From an uncultured Clostridia bacterium (GTDB lineage: Bacteria > Bacillota > Clostridia > Christensenellales > UBA1242): 64,000 nt of DNA. The notes beneath the pieces are model-generated. The model saw only the letters and a list, made by a program, of their open reading frames with translations, was not told the DNA's origin and ran no database searches. The position numbers were made by a program, and so were the translations under genes. Positions 1 through 6,410 of this stretch are shown piece by piece; within the stretch, counting starts at the first letter, position 1; every line of letters begins with the position of its first letter. The stretch is taken from contig CAKNPS010000002.1 of the NCBI GenBank assembly GCA_930990515.1, positions 1 through 64,000 on the forward strand, written 5' to 3'.

Positions 1-402
1 GTTATCCCCCTGTAATAGCCAGATTGTTCACGCGTTACTCACCCGTCCGCCACTAGGATGCTACCAACACAAAACAATCTCCTTTTGTATGGCTTTGATA
101 GACCTTGTTTTGTGTTGGTCTATAGCATCTCACGCTGTGGTCTTGCCTTTTCGGTTAATTCCTTCAAGCCTTCACACCACCTGTGTATTCATACACTGGT
201 GCTTGGCTTTTGAAATTCCCTCGAAAATTCATAGACCTCGCTTCCATACTTTACTCTCACACTTCTTTCTGAAACCAAACTTTCTGTTTAGTTTAAGTGG
301 ATAGTTTGAAATTGCTTTGTGTTGATAACAACCTCGTTCGACTTGCATGTTTTAAGCACGCCGCCAGCGTTCGTCCTGAGCTAGGATCAAACTCTAATGT
401 TG
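1..402 (-). rRNA. 16S ribosomal RNA, 5' part (truncated by window edge)
   Basis: Read on the minus strand, the segment contains the universal 16S start AGAGTTTGATCCTAGCTCAG (near 395 down to 376), then AACGCTGGCGGCGTGC, CATGCAAGTCGAACG, and after a long interruption AGTGGCGGACGGGTGAG (54 to about 38). It leaves the window at GGGGGATAAC, equivalent to roughly E. coli position 137. The mature 5' end at about 402 is estimated from the E. coli offset of seven bases before AGAGTTTG. The conserved blocks are intact, so the gene looks functional. The distance between the GTCGAACG and AGTGGCGG blocks is about 280 nt against about 30 in E. coli. Confidence 0.97.
55..334 (-). other. Large insertion in 16S V1 region (helix 6)
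   Basis: The bases between the conserved GTCGAACG block (335-342) and AGTGGCGGACGGG (42-54) are about 250 nt longer than usual. The insert is structured. CCAACACAAAACAA (64-77) pairs perfectly with 105-118, and the stem is extended by GGATGCTA-type complementarity (about 56-62 with 122-129). A second hairpin lies at 178-201 (CACC-T-GTGTAT against ATACAC-T-GGTG). No group I or group II intron features are recognised. Helix 6 expansions and excised intervening sequences are known in some Clostridia. Whether this one is removed from the mature rRNA cannot be told from sequence. Confidence 0.85.
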
Positions 403-431
403 AAAACAAAAAATGAAACATTTTTTGTTTT
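403..431 (-). other. Hairpin in 16S precursor leader
   Basis: A 13-bp perfect inverted repeat (403-415 with 419-431, loop of three bases) lies immediately upstream of the predicted mature 16S 5' end. It is probably a local leader structure or part of the processing signal. The leader between it and the promoter (432-644) has no ORF with a ribosome binding site. It holds a second small hairpin near 620-640 (GTCGCTC against GAGTGAC). Confidence 0.5.
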
Positions 432-644
432 TACTCTTCCCCACACTTAATTATATATTGGGTTTGTATGGTTCCAAGTAATTTATATTTATAGTGCTAT
501 TAGCACCTGCATTTACACTAATGCTTTTTATTTAATCCTTGCTCGATAACTTACATTGACTTTTCTTTACTTTCGTAAAGGTTGTTTAAGTTCATCTATT
601 TAATTGTCATTGTTCGCGTCACTCTTTTGCTGAGCGACATTCAT

Positions 645-674
645 ATTTTACACTATTCGACTTTTATTTGTCAA
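645..674 (-). promoter_or_regulatory. rRNA operon promoter
   Basis: On the minus strand TTGACA (674-669) is followed after 18 nt by TAAAAT (650-645). The position about 240 nt upstream of the 16S 5' end and the consensus -35 are typical of an rrn promoter. The segment from 675 to the next terminator near 783 is T-rich on the plus strand and holds no gene. Confidence 0.75.
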
Positions 675-782
675 CACTTTTTAAAAAATTTTTTATCTTT
701 TTGCAACTTTTTTTCATTTTTCTCTTTTTTCTTCTTTAACACTACCCCTTGTGTGTCACTTTTTATTGTTAAATTTTAAAAA

Positions 783-803
783 AAATGGCCCCTTGCCATC
801 TTT
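783..803 (-). terminator. Terminator after the Big-2-like surface gene
   Basis: ATGGC-CCCTT-GCCAT at 785-799 is flanked by an A-run on the left and CTTTTT on the right, so it can act in both directions. On the minus strand it follows the stop codon of the 829-1443 gene by about 30 nt and separates it from the rRNA promoter. Confidence 0.7.
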
Positions 804-828
804 TTATAGGTTATAACTAAGTTATATT

Positions 829-1443
829 TTAATTAACTATAAGTTTTACACTTTTCATTATGTCACCACAAACAATCATCATTTCATATTCTCCTTCATT
901 ATTTGCAGTAACTTTAAAGTTATTCTTAATACTAAAAATTTCTTCAACATCAATAGCTTTCGACACTATGATATTAAAGTCTGAATTTGCAGTGATCTCT
1001 AAAACAATAGGTTCTCCAACATTTAGATTTATTTCAGAAATTTCTTCATTAAAACATTTCACACTAATTTCGGTATCTTCTTCAGGCTCATCAACTTCTT
1101 GCTCAATAGGTAAAACATTTACATTCACACTTTTAGAAACGAATATGTTTTCTTTTTCTGCTGTAACTATAAGTTTAGTTATTCCTTCACTTAAACCCAA
1201 TATATAGTTATCATCTAAAACAGCCACATCATTGTTTTCAATTTTCAATGTTGTTAGAGCCGAAACTGAATTAATTTGATAGTCAACTTCCACTCTTTCT
1301 CCAACTTTTAAAGTGAAATCTCCAATTTCTAAATTTAAGTCATCTTGATGCTTTGGTAAATTTAATAAAATACCGACAACTATTATAGTTATAATCGGTA
1401 TAAAAATTAGATATCTCCAACTTTTCTTAATAAACTCTTTCAT
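829..1443 (-). CDS. Membrane-anchored protein with bacterial Ig-like (Big-2) domains
   Basis: This 204-residue protein starts MKEFIKKSW. An upstream in-frame ATG at 1542 would place the coding region across the promoter, so the start at 1443 is preferred. A basic N-terminus is followed by one membrane segment (about residues 12-30), then an extracellular region. The first half carries the Big-2 pattern: a VGERVEVDY-type strand, an I-x-N-N-D-V-A-V-L-D core and a GLSEGITKLIVTA strand. A second, weaker copy fills the C-terminus. Big-2 domains are common in surface and adhesion proteins; the ligand is unknown. The ribosome binding site is weak. A consensus TATAAT and two perfect Spo0A-type boxes lie directly upstream, suggesting control by Spo0A. 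Confidence 0.75.
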   Translation of the reverse strand: MKEFIKKSWRYLIFIPIITIIVVGILLNLPKHQDDLNLEIGDFTLKVGERVEVDYQINSVSALTTLKIENNDVAVLDDNYILGLSEGITKLIVTAEKENIFVSKSVNVNVLPIEQEVDEPEEDTEISVKCFNEEISEINLNVGEPIVLEITANSDFNIIVSKAIDVEEIFSIKNNFKVTANNEGEYEMMIVCGDIMKSVKLIVN

Positions 1444-1459
1444 AATTTTTACCAAGCAA

Positions 1460-1502
1460 ATTATAACACACGTGTTGTCGAAAATGGAAATATTTTGTCG
1501 AA
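1460..1502 (-). promoter_or_regulatory. Promoter with two Spo0A boxes
   Basis: The -10 TATAAT lies at 1465-1460 (minus). TTGTCGAA, the Spo0A box consensus, occurs at 1475-1482 and again at 1495-1502 on the plus strand, exactly 20 bp apart (two helical turns). The boxes cover the spacer and the region just upstream of the expected -35. No good -35 hexamer is present, as expected for an activator-dependent promoter, but repression is equally possible. The same spacing occurs upstream of spo0A. Confidence 0.6.
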
Positions 1503-1640
1503 ATTTATTAAATTTATTATTTTTGATGTCAATATGACGCAACTTTTAACAGAATTTCCAATTCCACAAACTTTTAGGCTTTTAACCCTAACCTATTTAG
1601 TGCCAATTTAGTACCAATTTTTTATAAATTTTAACATAGA

Positions 1641-1674
1641 ATAAAATAAAAACACAACATATAACATGTTGTGT
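1641..1674 (-). terminator. Terminator of tRNA-Val
   Basis: ACACAACAT (1652-1660) pairs with ATGTTGTGT (1666-1674) and is followed on the minus strand by TTTTATTTTATT (1651 downward). It sits 17 nt past the tRNA 3' CCA. Confidence 0.85.
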
Positions 1675-1690
1675 CTTCAATACTTACCAC

Positions 1691-1766
1691 TGGTGGGAGT
1701 TATAGGACTCGAACCTATGACCCTCTGCTTGTAAGGCAGGTACTCTACCAACTGAGCTAAACTCCC
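1691..1766 (-). tRNA. tRNA-Val (anticodon UAC)
   Basis: The minus-strand cloverleaf has acceptor stem GGGAGTT/AACTCCC, a D-arm with AGCTCAGTTGGTAGAG, anticodon loop CTTACAA (UAC, reads GUA) and T-arm loop TTCGAGT. CCA is genome-encoded (1693-1691). The outermost anticodon-stem pair is a C-A mismatch, which is unusual but tolerable. It is transcribed alone from its own promoter and terminator. Confidence 0.95.
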
Positions 1767-1773
1767 TCAATGC

Positions 1774-1809
1774 CCTTTAAGAATATCATACTTAAAGGAC
1801 ATTTGTCAA
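1774..1809 (-). promoter_or_regulatory. tRNA-Val promoter containing a palindrome
   Basis: TTGACA (1809-1804, minus) is followed after about 16 nt by a weak GATATT -10. The spacer and -10 are spanned by CCTTTAAG and CTTAAAGG, an 8-bp inverted repeat with a 9-nt centre (1774-1798). It could be an operator or a leader hairpin. Confidence 0.5.
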
Positions 1810-1844
1810 CAAATTTTTATAATTTTTTTAAATTATTTATAAAT

Positions 1845-3587
1845 TTAAACTCTTTCAAAAAGAATAGTTAAATTTGAAATTGTAATTGTATTATTTGTTC
1901 CTTCTGGAACTGTTTCCAAATCTGCAGCAAGCATTTCGATAAGTTGATACATATTTGTAATTTCTGAAATGTTATAATTTCTATCATTACTACCATTAAA
2001 GTCAAATGCAAATCCATAAGGAGAAATTGCAAAGTATTCATCTCTTTGTTCTTCTTCGTTATAAGTCAAGTCATAGTAAATAAATGTTTCGTCATTGAAA
2101 TTAAGATTTGCAAACAAACCAACTGCAGTTCCAGGTGTTGAACCATCATTATTTTCAGCATATAAATAATCTTTAATATTAGAATTTACATCAACATAAT
2201 AATCTGCATTGATTTCATTAATTGATGAATAGATTTCATGTTCAAAAATATATACATTTTCATTATCTGCTAAGGAACTTGGAGAAAGAGTATAACCACC
2301 TTCTACGACAAATTCGTTATATCTTGGAGCCATAACACCTGTAACTTCAACTTCCGTTAAACTATTTTCTGAAATGTATTCCCAAAGTTCAGTTGCAGTT
2401 GCAAATTCATTTTCTCCTACTTTAACTCCTATGAATGTCCAAGAAATTGGATATACATTGTGAGTCCAGTTGTCTACTGCAAACAATTCATCAAATACAT
2501 TTGCTTGATTTTCTATATTTGCAACAAAGGAAGTTGCTTCCCCGCCATATGTCACTTCTTCTGATACTGCAATTGTTACAGTTCTGTTGATTATTTCTCT
2601 TTTTAATCTTAAAGTGATTGGTTGAGGATTGTTTTCTTCATCTCTTGTAAGCATATCGCTTGTAATTTCTGTTACAACTCTTTCATTATCGCCTTCGCCA
2701 ATAACCCAAGAAAGTGTGTAGCCTACATTTTCGTCTTGATAATCATCAGTACTTACAAGTGTGTATTCGTCTAAATTAATATCAATTAAGGTGTTAGATG
2801 TAAGATTTGAACTTCCGTCAATATCAACATAATTAACTGTGAATGTGTGTAAATCAACATCGTCCCAAACTGCATTAAGAACAACATCTCTTGTTTCTAC
2901 AGGGAAGTTTGCTCTAGTATAAACAGTATTAGTTTCATCACCTTCAATAGTCCAACCCATAAAGAGATAATTGGTTGTATTTGCAAGTGTTGGAAGTTCT
3001 TGATTATATTCAAAAGTATAATCTGTTATTCCATCATCTGGAATAGGATCAGTGTAAACAGGTGGAGTTTGTGGTTCTTCACCTTCTGATGGTTCACTAG
3101 GAACAAATTCAGGATCAGAGAAACTGAAATCAACATTATATCTAACAACATTAAATACTGCTGTTAAATGTTCGTGTTCTGCTGTAGTAGTTGTCAAAAC
3201 AGCATTGTTTGTGATGTAATCAACTTCTCCTGCGTTAACTTCTAAAGCAGTGATATATTCATCATAAGTTCCTTCAAACCAACCAGCGAAATCATAACCA
3301 GTTGCATTGAAACTTATTTGAATATCTTCAACGTGGCAATTTGTAACTGTGTATAAGTCATATTGTGCTGTCTCATCATCTGTATTTGAAGTAAAAGTCC
3401 TTGCAGTTGATGTTATAGTTGGAGTTTGAGTATCTCCATATTGACGTCCTGCATTATCAATGTATACAGCAACATCAAAAGATGCATTTCTAGAATAATA
3501 AACAGCAAGAACAGTGCCAGCAATAAACATAGGAATGCAAACAACCAAAGCACAAATAAGTAAAACTTTTGCTAATTTATTGGACAT
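1845..3587 (-). CDS. Secreted or membrane-anchored InlB B-repeat protein
   Basis: The 580-residue protein has an N-terminal membrane segment or uncleaved signal (about residues 5-30) and then an extracellular part. At least two InlB/Listeria-Bacteroides B-repeats are recognisable by YDFAGWFEG and YLFMGWTIEG cores and a VVLNAVWDDV-type end followed by YTVNYVD-like strands. A proline/glutamate linker (SEPSEGEEPQTPPVYTDP) sits between modules. No LPXTG or C-terminal membrane anchor is present, so retention would rely on the N-terminal segment. The start is fixed by AGGAGG seven bases upstream of ATG. B-repeats are known from surface adhesins and internalins; the target here is unknown. It shares the repeat family with the giant gene at 43.5-64 kb. 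Confidence 0.8.
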   Translation of the reverse strand: MSNKLAKVLLICALVVCIPMFIAGTVLAVYYSRNASFDVAVYIDNAGRQYGDTQTPTITSTARTFTSNTDDETAQYDLYTVTNCHVEDIQISFNATGYDFAGWFEGTYDEYITALEVNAGEVDYITNNAVLTTTTAEHEHLTAVFNVVRYNVDFSFSDPEFVPSEPSEGEEPQTPPVYTDPIPDDGITDYTFEYNQELPTLANTTNYLFMGWTIEGDETNTVYTRANFPVETRDVVLNAVWDDVDLHTFTVNYVDIDGSSNLTSNTLIDINLDEYTLVSTDDYQDENVGYTLSWVIGEGDNERVVTEITSDMLTRDEENNPQPITLRLKREIINRTVTIAVSEEVTYGGEATSFVANIENQANVFDELFAVDNWTHNVYPISWTFIGVKVGENEFATATELWEYISENSLTEVEVTGVMAPRYNEFVVEGGYTLSPSSLADNENVYIFEHEIYSSINEINADYYVDVNSNIKDYLYAENNDGSTPGTAVGLFANLNFNDETFIYYDLTYNEEEQRDEYFAISPYGFAFDFNGSNDRNYNISEITNMYQLIEMLAADLETVPEGTNNTITISNLTILFERV

Positions 3588-3696
3588 ATTAACCTCCTCG
3601 ATTTGAGATTATTATACCACAAACTTTTTTTTATTTCAATACCCTTTGTAAAATTTTATGAAAAATATTGAAGATTTTTGATATAATCTGCCAAAA

Positions 3697-4419
3697 TTAG
3701 CAATCCATAAGCATTTTATCAGCAATCAGAGCAATCAGTTCGCCGTTTGTTGGCTTCTCATTTCTATTATATATTTTAAGGCCAAAAATATTATTAATGT
3801 TTTCAATTTTACCCCTATTCCAAGCTACTTCAATGGCGTGACGCATACCCCTTTCCACTTTGCTTGAACTTGTTTCAAAACGCTCTGCAATGGTAGGATA
3901 GAGTTTTTTCGTGATTGAACTAATAATTTCTGGCTCTTCCACAGCAAGTTTAACGGCCTCGCGTAAAAACTGATAGCCTTTGATGTGTGCAGGTATGCCA
4001 ATGCTAATAAAAATATTAGAAATTTTCTCATCAAGTTGCTTGTTATCTACCGCAACTGCATTTGATGACAAAATCTCATTAATGCGGTTTTCCAAATTTT
4101 CAGGATTAATTGGTTTAATCATAAAATAGCTTGCTCCCATTTGGAGTGCTTTGGAAACAAAACCGCTATGCGACAAATTGGAAATAAAGATAACTTTAGG
4201 AGTTTGCTCTTTCAAAATTTTAATTTTATCAAACACGGCAAAACCATCAAGTTTTGAAAGCATAACTTCCATAACTAAGACATCAGGCTTAAGTTTTACC
4301 ACTTCATTAACCACAACTTCTCCATCTGAAGAAGAACCAACCACTTCAAATTTATCATTTTGGGAAAAATAATTAACTAAATCTTGATTTTCACTATCTG
4401 CAATATAGATTTTTTTCAT
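3697..4419 (-). CDS. spo0A: Spo0A-type response regulator with altered phosphorylation site
   Basis: The 240-residue protein is collinear with Spo0A, the master regulator of sporulation entry. A receiver domain (about 1-120) is joined to the Spo0A C-terminal DNA-binding domain, whose recognition-helix region reads SSKVERGMRHAIEVAWNRG. In the receiver the usual acidic pair is D8-S9, the phosphoacceptor position holds Glu (E51, in DVLVMEVML, where the family has Asp), the Ser/Thr switch residue is S80 and the conserved lysine is K102. Glu at this site often mimics phosphorylation, so the protein may be constitutively active or controlled in another way. The ribosome binding site AAGGAG is well placed. 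Two Spo0A-like boxes precede the gene. No spoIVB or other sporulation gene is adjacent. Confidence 0.93.
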   Translation of the reverse strand: MKKIYIADSENQDLVNYFSQNDKFEVVGSSSDGEVVVNEVVKLKPDVLVMEVMLSKLDGFAVFDKIKILKEQTPKVIFISNLSHSGFVSKALQMGASYFMIKPINPENLENRINEILSSNAVAVDNKQLDEKISNIFISIGIPAHIKGYQFLREAVKLAVEEPEIISSITKKLYPTIAERFETSSSKVERGMRHAIEVAWNRGKIENINNIFGLKIYNRNEKPTNGELIALIADKMLMDC

Positions 4420-4517
4420 TTCATTCTCCTTAAATTAATTTTTACTGACTTTTTGCAGAAAGTCAGCATTATGTCCTGCAAAACATAATTAAGATAACAT
4501 AATTTTTCCCAAAAATC

Positions 4518-4566
4518 ATAATAGAAAAAGTGTTGAAATTGTCGTGTAATTTTATAATCTGTCGAA
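4518..4566 (-). promoter_or_regulatory. spo0A promoter with paired Spo0A-like boxes
   Basis: On the minus strand TATTAT (4523-4518) has a possible -35 ACGACA about 16 nt upstream. The plus-strand motifs TTGTCGTG (4539-4546) and CTGTCGAA (4559-4566) are one-mismatch-class Spo0A boxes spaced 20 bp apart, the nearer one overlapping the -35. This fits autoregulation, as known for spo0A in Bacillus. The segment from here to 4700 is AT-rich and holds only a short palindrome, AATAGAC/GTCTATT (about 4610-4626). Confidence 0.55.
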
Positions 4567-4708
4567 ATTTGGTAGATTTAAAATTTATCTTTAAAATATC
4601 AAAGAATTTTAATAGACAATGTCTATTTTTATTGATTTTATAATTTTAAAGATGATTTTTATCTTTTTTGCAATTTTAAAACAATTATAAGCAAAAAACA
4701 TTATAAAT

Positions 4709-4737
4709 AAAAAAGAAGCGAAGAATTTTCACTTCTC
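4709..4737 (-). terminator. Probable terminator
   Basis: On the minus strand GAAGTG and CGCTTC form a 6-bp stem followed by TTTTTTATTT. It would end transcription coming from the broken surface gene and the tandem repeats to its right, before the spo0A promoter. Confidence 0.5.
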
Positions 4738-4772
4738 TAATTTTATTAATTTAATATATAAATTCATTTTGT

Positions 4773-5090
4773 TAGAATCTAGAAAGTGCTACAAGCACCA
4801 ATCCGCGATTGGATATTTTGAGAATATTTGCTAAACAACTTAATTACTAATGTTTAAACATTACTCCGCTAAAATCTAGAAAGTGCTACAAGCACCAATC
4901 CGTGATTGGATTTTTTGATATTATTTTATTTTTGCTTAAATGCTTATACCAAAAAACAATCATTACTAGAATCTAGAAAGTGTCATTGACACCCAATCCG
5001 TGATTGGATTTTTTTGATATTGTTTTATTTTTACTTAAATGCTAATGTCTAAAACAACCCTTGCTAGAATCTAAAACGTGTCACAGACAC
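4773..5090. repeat. Four tandem ~97-bp repeats with covarying hairpins
   Basis: Units begin with T-A-(G/A)-A-A-T-C-T-A at 4773, 4870, 4967 and 5065, giving periods of 97, 97 and 98 bp; the last unit is partial. Each full unit holds two small hairpins. The first stem is GTGCT-ACA-AGCAC in units 1 and 2, GTGTC-ATT-GACAC in unit 3 and GTGTC-ACA-GACAC in unit 4, so two base pairs change on both sides. The second, CCAATC-CGY-GATTGG, occurs in units 1-3; in units 2 and 3 a T-run follows on the plus strand like an intrinsic terminator, while in unit 1 the following sequence is ATATTTT. No ORF is present. Unit 4 overlaps the 3' end of the broken gene 5081-6411. Confidence 0.8.
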
Positions 5091-6224
5091 CCAAAAGTTT
5101 TAACATTAACTGTAATTCTAACTCCTAAAAGATTTTGCATTTTTGCTTGTGTAACTGTCCCAAATCTTGTTATACATTCTGCATTGTTTAAATTTGAACC
5201 AACATCTCTTGTCCAATACATTAAATTGTTTCCTTTATTTTTCAATATGTCAGAAACTAAATCAGAAAACTCTGCTTCATGGTTCCCACTGCCAAACACT
5301 GTGTCTAAATCTTTTGTTGATGTTGCAAGATATGTCACTCCCCATGGAATTGTTTCGCTCGTGTTTGTTCCATCTATCTCTGGAAAATTCTCTACATAGA
5401 AATCTGTTCGTGTCGGCTTATTACTTGTTATTGTTAAATTTGATATATTATAATTATTTCCATATTGATTCCATCGCTGAGTGGAACTTGTCGCACTCGG
5501 AACATTTGAACCGCCATTTGCATTATAGTTTATCCTAATGGTTCGAGAAGATATAGCTTAAAGATAAATTGTTCCAGTGGTTGAATTATAACTTGAAAGT
5601 GATGCATTTGTTGCAAAATCTATATCCGTATCACCTGAACTATTTGCCCAACCATATAAACTCCAACCATTTGAAACATACTCAGAAATTGAAGATGTTG
5701 AAAGTGTTGTAAAATTTTGTCCGTAAGTTCTTGTTTGAGTTGTTGATGCTTGTAAACCACTGGTATTTATATAGCGATAAATATTATTATAAGTTGCTGG
5801 TGCATCTTCGACAAACACTGCAAAAATATAATAATTTTCTGCTTCACTACTAGAATATCCAATATATAATCTTGAAACATCAACTGAATATGTGGATGAT
5901 GAAGATAATCTTTCCCATCCCACATATTCATCATAAAAAGTTTGTTGCCATATACCAACACATTTATAACCATTGCCAGCAATTGCACTAAATTTCATAG
6001 TTCCAGAAGCTGTATCTGTTACTATTCTTGCTCTTGTAATGGTTGAACTGTCATTTAAAGTAATAGTTCCCAAACCTAGTGCTGAAACTCGACCACTTAT
6101 AGAAAAAGAGCAACCTAAAAGTTGTTCATGATATGGTCTTTCACTTAAAGATGGACTCCAAGGAGGATTAGAATAATTACTATCATAAGAGCTATTGTCA
6201 GGTTCACTTGGGGAAAGAATTGTT

Positions 6225-6233
6225 CCCCCCCCC
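6225..6233 (-). repeat. Poly-G9 tract, inner
   Basis: Nine consecutive C on the plus strand, read as Gly codons in the broken InlB-repeat gene. Upstream frame ends YFYSGGG; the downstream frame starts TILSPSEP. Frames join at 8 or 11 G. Confidence 0.85.
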
Positions 6234-6316
6234 ACTATAAAAATATCTTGTTGCTTGAATAGAAACTTCATCATCACTAGGGATATCTATTTGTTCATTT
6301 TCCGAATTATCCAAAT

Positions 6317-6325
6317 CCCCCCCCC
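6317..6325 (-). repeat. Poly-G9 tract, outer
   Basis: Nine consecutive C on the plus strand, about 30 codons after the predicted start of the same gene, directly after its membrane segment. Frames NNTGGG and DLDNSENE join at 8 or 11 G. Confidence 0.85.
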
Positions 6326-6410
6326 GTATTGTTAACTTTTTTTGCTAATTCATACAATATAATATAAAAAAGAGCGATCAAAACCGCCCTTTTAATATAT
6401 TTTTTTGTCA

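Noticed and set aside
89..304. Open frame across the 16S insertion
   Set aside because: It lies inside the rRNA gene, has no ribosome binding site and runs antisense to the rRNA.
55..334. Group I or II self-splicing intron or homing endonuclease in the 16S
   Set aside because: Far too short, no core motifs and no endonuclease frame; the location in V1 fits helix expansion or an intervening sequence.
4773..5090. CRISPR array
   Set aside because: The whole 97-bp unit is repeated, there are no unique spacers of constant length and no cas genes.
6372..6400. Hairpin AAAAGGGCG/CGCTCTTTT plus T-run, first read as the terminator of the lipoprotein gene
   Set aside because: The same bases encode the membrane segment of the next gene, whose ATG overlaps the lipoprotein stop. 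It may still attenuate, but it is not a simple intergenic terminator.
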